From: HB2-32-21 sp003448675
GTDB lineage: Bacteria; Pseudomonadota; Gammaproteobacteria; Pseudomonadales; Porticoccaceae
Direction of reading: 5' to 3'
Assembly: GCA_041584755.1 (NCBI GenBank)
Contig: JBFHDK010000003.1
Coordinates: 12,240 to 76,239 of the forward strand
Length of the DNA: 64,000 nt
Shown here: positions 25,235 to 32,618 of the stretch, piece after piece
Layout of the letters: every line of letters begins with the position of its first letter
How positions within the stretch are numbered: position 1 is the stretch's first letter
Made by a program: the position numbers and the translations under genes
Notes under the pieces: generated by a model
What the model saw: the letters and a program-made list of their open reading frames with translations, nothing else
Database searches by the model: none
What the model was told of the DNA's origin: nothing

Positions 25235-26779
25235 ATGGACCAGGACAAATTAGTAATTTTTGACACCACCTTGCGTGATGGGGAGCAAAGCCCCGGCGCG
25301 GCAATGACCAAAGAGGAAAAACTGCGCATCGCCAAGTCCCTGGAAAAGTTGGGGGTGGATGTGATTGAGGCTGGGTTCGCTATTTCTAGCCCCGGTGATT
25401 TCGCCGCCGTAAAAAGTATTGCCGATACCATCAAGGACAGTAGCGTATGCAGTCTCGCGCGTACTACTCATGCCGATATTGAAAGAGCCGCCGAGGCCCT
25501 GGCCAATGCTGCCGCGCCGCGCATTCATACATTTATTGCCACATCGCCCATCCATATGGAGTTCAAGCTGCAGATGACACCGGAGGAGGTGCTGGAGCAG
25601 TCGGTGGGTGCGGTCAGGATCGCCCGAAATTTTGTCGACGATGTGGAGTTTTCCCTCGAAGACGGCAGCCGCACCGAATTCGACTATATGTGCCGGGTGA
25701 TCGAGTCGGTCATCGATGCCGGCGCCAGGACCATTAATATTCCCGATACCGTCGGTTATGGTGAACCGGGACAGTATGGCGAGATGATTGGCCGGGTGAT
25801 CGCCAATGTGCCCAATGCCGACAAGGCGATATTTTCCGTGCATTGCCACAATGACCTGGGTCTGGCGGTGGCCAATTCCCTGTCGGCGGTGATGCACGGC
25901 GCTCGCCAGGTGGAGTGCACCATCAACGGTTTGGGTGAGCGCGCCGGCAACGCCTCTCTGGAAGAAATCGTTATGGCGATCCGTACCCGCAAGGACGTTT
26001 TCCCGGTACACACCACTATCAATACCGAACAGATTGTGCCGGTTTCCCGTCTTGTTTCGACCATTACCGGCTTCCCGGTGCAGCCGAACAAGGCTGTGGT
26101 GGGCGCCAATGCCTTTGCCCATGAATCCGGTATTCACCAGGACGGAGTGCTCAAGTATCGGGAAACCTACGAAATCATGCGCGCCCAGGATGTTGGCTGG
26201 AATACCAACCGCCTGGTGCTGGGCAAACTTTCCGGACGGGCAGCCTTCGCCGCACGTATGGAAGAGCTGGGTATCCCCTTTGACAACAAGGCGGAAATGA
26301 ACGAGGCCTTTAAGCGCTTTAAGGATCTTGCCGATAAAAAACGGGAGATTTATGACGAGGATCTGCAGGCTTTGGTGTCCGAGGTGCAGATGGGTGAGGC
26401 GACGGAAAACTACCGCCTGGTCAGCCTGGATGTCTCCTCTAAAACCGGTCGCGCGCCGCACGCTGTCCTCACCTTGCGTAGTCACGGCAATGATCACGAA
26501 GTGGAAGCCGATGGTGACGGCCCGGTGGACGCGGTTTTCAAGGCCATTGAAAAGGTCGCCCAGAGCCGTTCGGATTTAAAGCTCTACTCCGTTAACGCTA
26601 TCACCACGGGAACTGACTCCCAAGGTGAGGTGACCGTCCGCCTGGCCCGCGAGGGACGCATTGTCAATGGCCAGGGCTCTGATACCGATATTCTGGTGGC
26701 CAGCGCCAAGGCCTACCTGAATGCACTTAACGTGATGGAAAGTCCTGACCGCCTGCATCCGCAGCTGGGCGGCGTCTAG
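25235..26779 (+). CDS. leuA: 2-isopropylmalate synthase
   Basis: LeuA (514 aa) condenses acetyl-CoA with 2-ketoisovalerate in the first committed step of leucine synthesis. The HMGL-like TIM-barrel motifs are visible: FDTTLRDGEQSPGAAM, VEFSLEDGSRTE, the metal-binding FSVHCHNDLGLAVANS, and GLGERAGNASLEEIVMA. The C-terminal third is the regulatory domain that binds leucine. GGAG sits 9 nt ahead of the ATG. Expression is probably controlled by the upstream leader peptide. Confidence 0.97.
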   Translation: MDQDKLVIFDTTLRDGEQSPGAAMTKEEKLRIAKSLEKLGVDVIEAGFAISSPGDFAAVKSIADTIKDSSVCSLARTTHADIERAAEALANAAAPRIHTFIATSPIHMEFKLQMTPEEVLEQSVGAVRIARNFVDDVEFSLEDGSRTEFDYMCRVIESVIDAGARTINIPDTVGYGEPGQYGEMIGRVIANVPNADKAIFSVHCHNDLGLAVANSLSAVMHGARQVECTINGLGERAGNASLEEIVMAIRTRKDVFPVHTTINTEQIVPVSRLVSTITGFPVQPNKAVVGANAFAHESGIHQDGVLKYRETYEIMRAQDVGWNTNRLVLGKLSGRAAFAARMEELGIPFDNKAEMNEAFKRFKDLADKKREIYDEDLQALVSEVQMGEATENYRLVSLDVSSKTGRAPHAVLTLRSHGNDHEVEADGDGPVDAVFKAIEKVAQSRSDLKLYSVNAITTGTDSQGEVTVRLAREGRIVNGQGSDTDILVASAKAYLNALNVMESPDRLHPQLGGV

Positions 26780-26788
26780 ATCATCGTC

Positions 26789-27538
26789 GTGCAGCCGGAA
26801 TCGCGTGACTGGTATCTGTCGGCCATGGGGGTCGTGCAATACCGGCTGCGTGGTTCTTCCGGCGCTGGAGCGTCCGGTGGAAACCACGAATCGGGTATCC
26901 CCAAGGAAGAAACCAGACTCAGCCGCGGACAGCAGCCTGTGGTCACGGGTGGCCATAAGTCTGATGATGGTGCTGCCGCTATACTTAAAAGCCTGGTTGC
27001 TGAGAAGTTTGAGGCTCTTAGTGGATCGGTGAAAACCGCTGTTCCTGCCGAGGAAACCCCTGTTGAGAAGGATAGGGGAAAGCCAGAGGCCTCGGTTGCG
27101 TTTCGCCTGGCCTACTGGCGACCCTCCGAAGATCTGCTGGTTATTGATTCCTGGCCACGGGGTCTGGGACAGGAAAGTCAGCGTATGCAACTTCTAGCCA
27201 ATGTGCTCAAGTCCATTCGGCGAAAACCGCACTTGCTGCCGCCGCCTGAGTTTATCGACTGGCCGGTCGGTGGCGATGCCTCTCTGCCAGCGGCAAGCGC
27301 GTATCTGACAATGTTTATTAAAGGCCGCTATCAACAGGCGCCGTTCAAGTGGCTACTGGCGATGGGGGAGGATTCGGCGACGTGTCTGGGGTGCGCAAGC
27401 GGGACACTGGAAACCTCCCCGGCCCCCAAGTTGATTGAAGGTGTTGAGGTGATTTGTACCTATTCACTAACAGAAATGATCGAACGGCCAGCGTGCAAGA
27501 GGGATGTTTGGCAGGCGATTCGATTCTTATCTGCCTGA
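26789..27538 (+). CDS. Divergent HolD-like protein (DNA polymerase III psi candidate)
   Basis: The protein (249 aa) is not plainly assignable, but its N-terminus (RDWYLSAMGVVQYRLRG) aligns by eye with the start of E. coli HolD (RDWQLQQLGITQWSLRR). A later segment (LLVIDSWP...LLANVLKSI) also fits, as does the end (KRDVWQAIRFL). The gene sits directly upstream of rimI, as holD does in E. coli. HolD is the psi subunit linking clamp loader and SSB. Here it is much longer than E. coli HolD (about 137 aa), with a low-complexity insert near residues 25-95. GTG start at 26789, nine bases after leuA. Confidence 0.5.
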   Translation: MQPESRDWYLSAMGVVQYRLRGSSGAGASGGNHESGIPKEETRLSRGQQPVVTGGHKSDDGAAAILKSLVAEKFEALSGSVKTAVPAEETPVEKDRGKPEASVAFRLAYWRPSEDLLVIDSWPRGLGQESQRMQLLANVLKSIRRKPHLLPPPEFIDWPVGGDASLPAASAYLTMFIKGRYQQAPFKWLLAMGEDSATCLGCASGTLETSPAPKLIEGVEVICTYSLTEMIERPACKRDVWQAIRFLSA

Positions 27539-27558
27539 TTGCCGGGTGGGGAAGCGCT

Positions 27559-28059
27559 TTGGCTGATACGCGGGAACAGGGGGAAATTACCCGTTTTTTC
27601 GGTGATTTTTCCTTGCGTCCGGTGGCCAGGGAAGATTTACCCACGCTAATGGAGATCGAATCCCAAGTCTCGCCCTTTCCCTGGACTGCCAAACAGTTCA
27701 GCGACAGTATCAAGGGTCATCAGGGAGTCGTCCTGGTAAAAAGTGATGAGATTGTTTCCTACCTGTTTTTTTATCGGATTCTGGATCAGGCCGAATTGCT
27801 CAATATCGCCGTTGCGCCGGACTTTCAGGGGCATGGCCTGGGTTCCCGCTTGCTGAAATACTGCCTCGACCAGTTGCGTGAATATACCCAGCATCTGCAC
27901 CTGGAAGTGCGAGCCAGCAACTTTCCGGCCATAGCACTTTATTTACGCAACGGTTTTAAGCAGGTGGGTGAGCGCCGGGGCTATTATCGTGACGGTGATA
28001 GCAGTGAAGACGCTTTACTGATGGTTTTTGATTTCCACGAAACCGGATCATTGGCGTAG
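27559..28059 (+). CDS. rimI: Ribosomal protein S18-alanine N-acetyltransferase RimI
   Basis: A GNAT acetyltransferase that modifies the N-terminal alanine of ribosomal protein S18. GNAT motifs are present: FSLRPVAREDLPTLMEIE, PFPWTAKQF, the acetyl-CoA loop VAPDFQGHGLGSRLL, and the conserved LEVRASNFPAIALYLRNGFK with the RGYY close. The frame is open back to 27454, within the holD-like gene. The TTG at 27559 with GGGGA eight bases upstream gives a normal 166 aa and is preferred. Forms a unit with the upstream gene. Confidence 0.88.
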   Translation: MADTREQGEITRFFGDFSLRPVAREDLPTLMEIESQVSPFPWTAKQFSDSIKGHQGVVLVKSDEIVSYLFFYRILDQAELLNIAVAPDFQGHGLGSRLLKYCLDQLREYTQHLHLEVRASNFPAIALYLRNGFKQVGERRGYYRDGDSSEDALLMVFDFHETGSLA

Positions 28060-28156
28060 GGGAAAGCCGCGACAAGATCGCGTGTCGTGGCACAAAGCAC
28101 TATGGTTCGCGAGCTGGTAAACTCTCAATTAATGTGTCTTCCGTTGGAGGCTGTGG

Positions 28157-28615
28157 ATGGGGATTGAACTACTTTGGTGGCACTGGATGGTGGTAGGTAT
28201 CATCCTTATTATGCTGGAGGTTTTCCTCGCTAGCTTTATCTCCCTATGGTTTGGGCTTGGAGCGCTGGTGACGGGTGGTGTTGTCTGGTTCTTTCCCCAG
28301 ACAAGCTTGGCTGTGGCGGTGCTTATCTGGGTTGTCGCCTCAAGCGTGTTTACCCTGGCCTGGTTCAAATTTTTCAATCCCAGAATGGTCGATAAAACCA
28401 AGGCTGGCATCTCACGGGAAGCAGCTATTGGTGAAACTGGTCAGGTTGTCAAAGCGCCATCAGGAAAGGGGCGCGGGGTGGTGCGTTTTAGCCTCCCGGT
28501 GCTCAGCGAAGATGAATGGCCCTTTATCTGTGAGTCGGAGGTCGCGGCTGGCGATCGGGTGGTTATCAGGGATTTTTCCGGTAACGCACTCGTCGTAGAG
28601 AAAGTGAACGCTTGA
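28157..28615 (+). CDS. NfeD-family membrane protein
   Basis: A 152-residue protein with a hydrophobic N-terminal half (three or four membrane helices, residues about 5-75) and a C-terminal OB-like NfeD domain (AAIGETGQVVKAPSGKGRGVVRF...VAAGDRVVIRDFSGNALVVEKV). GGAGG supports the ATG at 28157. NfeD proteins pair with SPFH proteins, and one follows 108 bp downstream. They are thought to act together in membrane microdomain or protein-quality functions. Confidence 0.88.
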   Translation: MGIELLWWHWMVVGIILIMLEVFLASFISLWFGLGALVTGGVVWFFPQTSLAVAVLIWVVASSVFTLAWFKFFNPRMVDKTKAGISREAAIGETGQVVKAPSGKGRGVVRFSLPVLSEDEWPFICESEVAAGDRVVIRDFSGNALVVEKVNA

Positions 28616-28723
28616 CCGAAACGATAAGCTGCGGGTGTTGAGTTTTCGACAAATCACTGACCGCATCATAAAGAGATTGTGACCGAAAACTGAAATTTAT
28701 ACTGACGTACGGGAAATAGGAAT

Positions 28724-29575
28724 ATGGACGGATCGATTGTTGTTTTTGCTATTTTGGCTCTTATTGCGGTCACTTTATATCGCGGTGTCAAACAGGTTCC
28801 CCAGGGCAGCAAGTGGGTGATTCAACGGCTGGGTAAATATCACCAGACACTGTCGCCGGGCCTGCAATTTATTGTTCCCTTTATCGATAACGTTGCCTAT
28901 AAAGTTACTACCAAGGATATTGTGCTCGATATTCCCTCTCAGGAAGTGATCACTCTCGATAATGTAGTGATCATTGCCAATGCCGTCGCCTATATTAATA
29001 TTCTGTCTCCGGAAAAAGCGGTGTACGGTGTAGAGGATTACGAAATTGCTATCCGCACGCTGGTGCAGACGTCATTGCGTTCCATTGTCGGCGAGATGAA
29101 ACTGGATGACGCGCTGTCATCGCGGGATAAAATCAAAGTTCAGTTGAAAGCATCAATTTCCGACGACATTGCCGATTGGGGAATCACCCTCAAGACGGTG
29201 GAAATTCAGGATATTAACCCCTCCAACACCATGCAAGCGGCGATGGAAGAACAGGCTGCTGCTGAACGTCAGCGCCGGGCAACGGTTACCCGCGCCGATG
29301 GTGAAAAGTCTGCCGCCATCCTCGAAGCCGATGGTCGTCTGGAAGCCTCCCGACGGGATGCGGAAGCCAAGATTGTTCTGGCCGAAGCTACACGCGAGGC
29401 TATCGAAAAAGTCACCGAGGCCGTGGGCGCCAATGATTTGCCGGTGATGTATCTGCTCGGCGAAAACTATATTGGGGCCATGAAAGAGATGGCCGCCTCT
29501 AACAATTCAAAAATGATAGTGATTCCGGCGGATATTCCAGCGGCAGTCCGAGGATTGATGAATGGTCAGAGGTAG
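28724..29575 (+). CDS. SPFH/band 7 (stomatin-like, QmcA-type) protein
   Basis: A 283-residue stomatin-type protein with an N-terminal transmembrane anchor (VVFAILALIAVTLYRGV), the prohibitin/SPFH core (VPQGSKWVIQRLGKYHQTL...GLQFIVPFID) and a C-terminal Glu/Arg/Ala-rich coiled coil (QAAAERQRRATVTRADGEK onward). Such proteins form oligomeric membrane scaffolds and regulate proteases such as FtsH or HtpX. The partner is the NfeD protein just upstream. Confidence 0.9.
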   Translation: MDGSIVVFAILALIAVTLYRGVKQVPQGSKWVIQRLGKYHQTLSPGLQFIVPFIDNVAYKVTTKDIVLDIPSQEVITLDNVVIIANAVAYINILSPEKAVYGVEDYEIAIRTLVQTSLRSIVGEMKLDDALSSRDKIKVQLKASISDDIADWGITLKTVEIQDINPSNTMQAAMEEQAAAERQRRATVTRADGEKSAAILEADGRLEASRRDAEAKIVLAEATREAIEKVTEAVGANDLPVMYLLGENYIGAMKEMAASNNSKMIVIPADIPAAVRGLMNGQR

Positions 29576-29589
29576 TTTTTATATTTTAA

Positions 29590-30702
29590 CTATACTGGCT
29601 GTGTGATGGTTTTAGGGAAAAAAGGCCTGAAATCATAGTCAGGCCGGCAACTGGTGTAGACGCCTTTTTCCTCGATAAAGCGGTGTAATTTTTGATCCTG
29701 CCTATTAAGCCAACGCAGTTTCCGAACCAGAGCGCGATCCGCCTTTAATTCCTCCACATATTCTCGATTAGAGGCGTTGTTTATTACCGGTAAGTCAGTA
29801 ATCGGTCATTGAAGTCGTTGGCTAAGGAATTTTGTGAATTCGGAAATATGTTCCAATGATCCGATAATAAAGTCATCTTGTCCAAAGACATGCTTTACTG
29901 ATCTGAAATTTGGCTTTCCAGATAAAAACCTGCATTGATAATTGTCTACGAACTCTGTTCTAAAATTAGAATTTTTTATCGTGGTAAATAAGTTGTCGTG
30001 GTCAAATCCTTTGGCTTCGCGCTGTGAAAAGGACGGACCCTTGATAGATCGATAATAGTTAAACCTCGATAAGGCTCTCTCAACCGGGTCACGAACGATG
30101 CCGATATACAATTTTTTGTTTTCCATGAAGCGGTATTCGCTGTACGGTTCGTGCCCTCCTATGACGCGAGAGTTCAGCCATCGGTTTTTATTAATAATCC
30201 TCGATGTCGAGAGGCTGGTGTCTTCGGGGTAGTTTTTTTCAAGTAGAAATTCAAACGCTTTCCCCGCTGTCTTTGGGATATGTAGATATATTAATTTGGG
30301 TATATGGCCGTAACTTTCGTTTAGACGCGCTATTTTCAGCTCACTTCTCGCTATGTAAACCCGCCGTTTCGCTAGCGAAATATATTCTGGATGATCAAAA
30401 ATATATCGGTGTAGTTCGAGTAAAGACTTGTGTTTGGCGGCATCTCTTAGCTCTCCAGGGTCTGCTGGACGGTTTAATAACAAGATGAATAATCGCTCAG
30501 TGAGGGCATTGGTGGATGCTATATTCGCTAGTCTTGCTTTGCAGTAATTGTCGTTGTATTCGTCCGAGGAGAGTATTTGATCAACCAGTTGAAATATATC
30601 TGTCAAGCCGTCAATGTATTCCTTGACCATGTGATCGTTTTCAGGACGCCGACCAAGCAGGAGATCGTACGCATTATTGATTTGTTCTCGGGATGCTGAC
30701 AT
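29590..30702 (-). pseudogene. Sulfotransferase-family gene with DUF4214-like N-domain, broken by in-frame TGA
   Basis: The frame from ATG 30702 encodes 298 residues up to a TGA at 29806-29808, then stays open in the same frame for 71 codons to a TAG at 29590. The N-terminus (YDLLLGRRPENDH...QILSSDEY) resembles the DUF4214 repeat of surface/glycosyl proteins. The sulfotransferase part has the PAPS 5'-phosphosulfate loop LHIPKTAGKAFEFLLE and the 3'-phosphate motif RDPVERALSRFNYY. The sequence after the TGA (REYVEELKADRALVRKLRWL...LHRFIEEKGVY) resembles the usual C-terminal helix of this family, so the stop looks like a nonsense mutation. Base composition is clearly more AT-rich than in its neighbours, suggesting acquisition. 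It starts 8 bp after regA, with no Shine-Dalgarno. Confidence 0.72.
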
Positions 30703-30710
30703 GTCTTGAG

Positions 30711-31256
30711 TTACAGTTTTCTGGGTTTTTTGCTGAGTTTTCGTTGAAGTGTTCTTCGATGCATTCCCAATGAGCGCGCGGTAGCGGAGACATTCCCCTG
30801 GTGTTGCTCCAGCACGCGTTGGATATGTTCCCACTCCATCCGGTCTATCGACGGAGGGTTTTCCGCCAGGCTGGTTTCCGGATCGCCGGTGGTTTTTTCA
30901 AAGGCGTTGATAATTTCCTCGACGCTGGCGGGTTTGCACAGATAGTGTTCGGCCCCCAGCTTTATCGCTTCCACGGCGGTCGCGATGCTTGAATAACCGG
31001 TCAAAATCACGATTGACGCCCGGGGATTAGCCGCTTTCAGCTGCTGAATCAAGTGCAGGCCCGAGCTTTGTTCGAGTTTTAAATCCAGGACAATACGCCG
31101 CGGTATCTGTAGACGATTGGCTTCCAGCGCTCCGGCTTCGTCGTGCGCAATGCCTACCTTTTTGCCCAGCCGCGTAAGGCTCCGGGCAAGTATTTGGGCA
31201 AAGACTTCATCATCGTCGATAACCAGATAGGTATCCACAGCAGAAGTATTGCTCAT
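30711..31256 (-). CDS. regA: Redox response regulator RegA/PrrA/RoxR
   Basis: A 181-residue two-domain response regulator: a receiver with the acidic pocket IDDDE, phospho-acceptor Asp58 (VLDLK) and the Thr/Lys switch residues (LTGYSS, LCKPAS), and a C-terminal Fis-type HTH (WEHIQRVLEQHQGNVSATARSLGMHRRTLQRKL). This layout is characteristic of RegA/PrrA/ActR/RoxR. It overlaps its kinase gene by four bases (ATGA) and is co-transcribed. The family controls respiration, cyanide-insensitive oxidase and carbon metabolism in response to redox state. Confidence 0.93.
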   Translation of the reverse strand: MSNTSAVDTYLVIDDDEVFAQILARSLTRLGKKVGIAHDEAGALEANRLQIPRRIVLDLKLEQSSGLHLIQQLKAANPRASIVILTGYSSIATAVEAIKLGAEHYLCKPASVEEIINAFEKTTGDPETSLAENPPSIDRMEWEHIQRVLEQHQGNVSATARSLGMHRRTLQRKLSKKPRKL

Positions 31257-32533
31257 GCGTGCTTCACTCTGTTGAGGGGCAGGCTTACCGACGTGATCAG
31301 CCCTCCACCCTCGGCGTTGGTAAGGCTGACTCGCCCGCCGTGGCGGTTCAAGCTGTTGTGGCTTAAAAACAGGCCAATGCCCAGCCCGCCGGGCTTTTTA
31401 CTTGGCCTTGGCGTACCCAGTTTTTCCGCTTGTTCGGGCGTGATGCCTGGACCCCGATCTCGAATTTCCAGGTAAAGCGCGCTTTCGTTCCAGCGTATCT
31501 CAACCGCCACATAGTCCGGACTGGCGTCGGCGGCGTTGTTAAGTAAATTCTGTAGGGATTGACGCAGTACTGGATGAAAGCGGGCGCGGACCTCCGGGCA
31601 ATCCCTTGCGATGATGATAGCGGGGTGAATTTCCGGGCGGAGCAATTGCCAGCTATCCAGCAGGCTGGCCACGTAACTGGATACTGTAACCACATCTGGC
31701 TCCTCGCCTTCAATGGCTGCCGCGCGAACCAGGCTTTGGAGGGTTCCGTGGCAACGCTGGATCTGTTCATCAAGGGTGTTTAGATCCTCCTGATGATTCA
31801 GCGATAGTGTTGAGGTCTTTAACTCGTCGATCAATAATTTCATGGTGTTTAGGGGGGTGCCCAGTTCATGAGCTGCACTGGCGGCCTGGGTAGCGATAGC
31901 CAGTAATTGTTCATCCTGCATTTGTTCCTCCTTCTGGGCGCTAAGTTCGGCTTCCTGAAGCCTGAGGGCGTTCGCCATACGCACAACGAAGTAGGTAATA
32001 AGGCCGGCGCTTAAACCGAAATTGATCCACATACCCAGAATATGGAGGTTGTTGGAAAATCCGGGCTCACCGGTATGCGCGCTGTGTGGGTCGAGCCCAC
32101 CAATCGGGTGATGGAAAAATACCAACAGGCTGTAGCCAGCCAGCGAAACCAGGGTAACAGCCCAGGTCATGGCGCCGGGCAGGGTGATGGCCGCAATGCT
32201 GATGGGCACGAGATAGTATGAAATAAAGGGGTTGTTGGCGCCGCCACTGAAGTAAACCACGGCGCTGAGGGCGAAAATATCCATCAGAAGATGGGAAAAG
32301 AATTCGCCGTTGGAAATAGTTCGGGACAGGTAAGTGCGCCAGTGGGTGGCGACGGCAACGAAGAAAAAAACCACGACCATCCCGCTCAGGGCCTGGATAG
32401 GCAGGCCCAAGGGGTATATCTGGCTGAATACAAACAGGGTAAGGGCTTGCCCGCCTATGGCTATGTAACGGATATAACTGAGTTGGCGTAAGTTGGCCCG
32501 CGCCGCGGCGATATGGGTGGCTTGGTTTTTCAT
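31253..32533 (-). CDS. regB: Redox sensor histidine kinase RegB/PrrB/RoxS
   Basis: A 426-residue membrane kinase with six hydrophobic helices, the quinone-binding motif GGANNPF (97-103), the H-box ASAAHELGTPLNTM with His222, and the redox-sensing Cys261 in QIQRCHGTL. C-terminal ATPase boxes follow (QNLLNNAADAS, EIRDRGPGI, GGLGIGLFLSHN). These are the diagnostic features of RegB-type sensors, which respond to ubiquinone redox state and disulfide formation. First gene of the pair, followed by regA with overlap. Confidence 0.93.
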   Translation of the reverse strand: MKNQATHIAAARANLRQLSYIRYIAIGGQALTLFVFSQIYPLGLPIQALSGMVVVFFFVAVATHWRTYLSRTISNGEFFSHLLMDIFALSAVVYFSGGANNPFISYYLVPISIAAITLPGAMTWAVTLVSLAGYSLLVFFHHPIGGLDPHSAHTGEPGFSNNLHILGMWINFGLSAGLITYFVVRMANALRLQEAELSAQKEEQMQDEQLLAIATQAASAAHELGTPLNTMKLLIDELKTSTLSLNHQEDLNTLDEQIQRCHGTLQSLVRAAAIEGEEPDVVTVSSYVASLLDSWQLLRPEIHPAIIIARDCPEVRARFHPVLRQSLQNLLNNAADASPDYVAVEIRWNESALYLEIRDRGPGITPEQAEKLGTPRPSKKPGGLGIGLFLSHNSLNRHGGRVSLTNAEGGGLITSVSLPLNRVKHA

Positions 32534-32618
32534 TCGGCCATGCTAGCAAATTGGCTGCGATCAGCCCAAGGGGTGTTGGTCCCGGCCACTCAAACCAACG
32601 CCCCGGGTGGTTTCCTTT

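Noticed and set aside
29806..29808. TGA as selenocysteine or tryptophan codon
   Set aside because: No SECIS-like stem was recognised, the position is not a redox site, and TGA works as a normal stop in other genes of the window.
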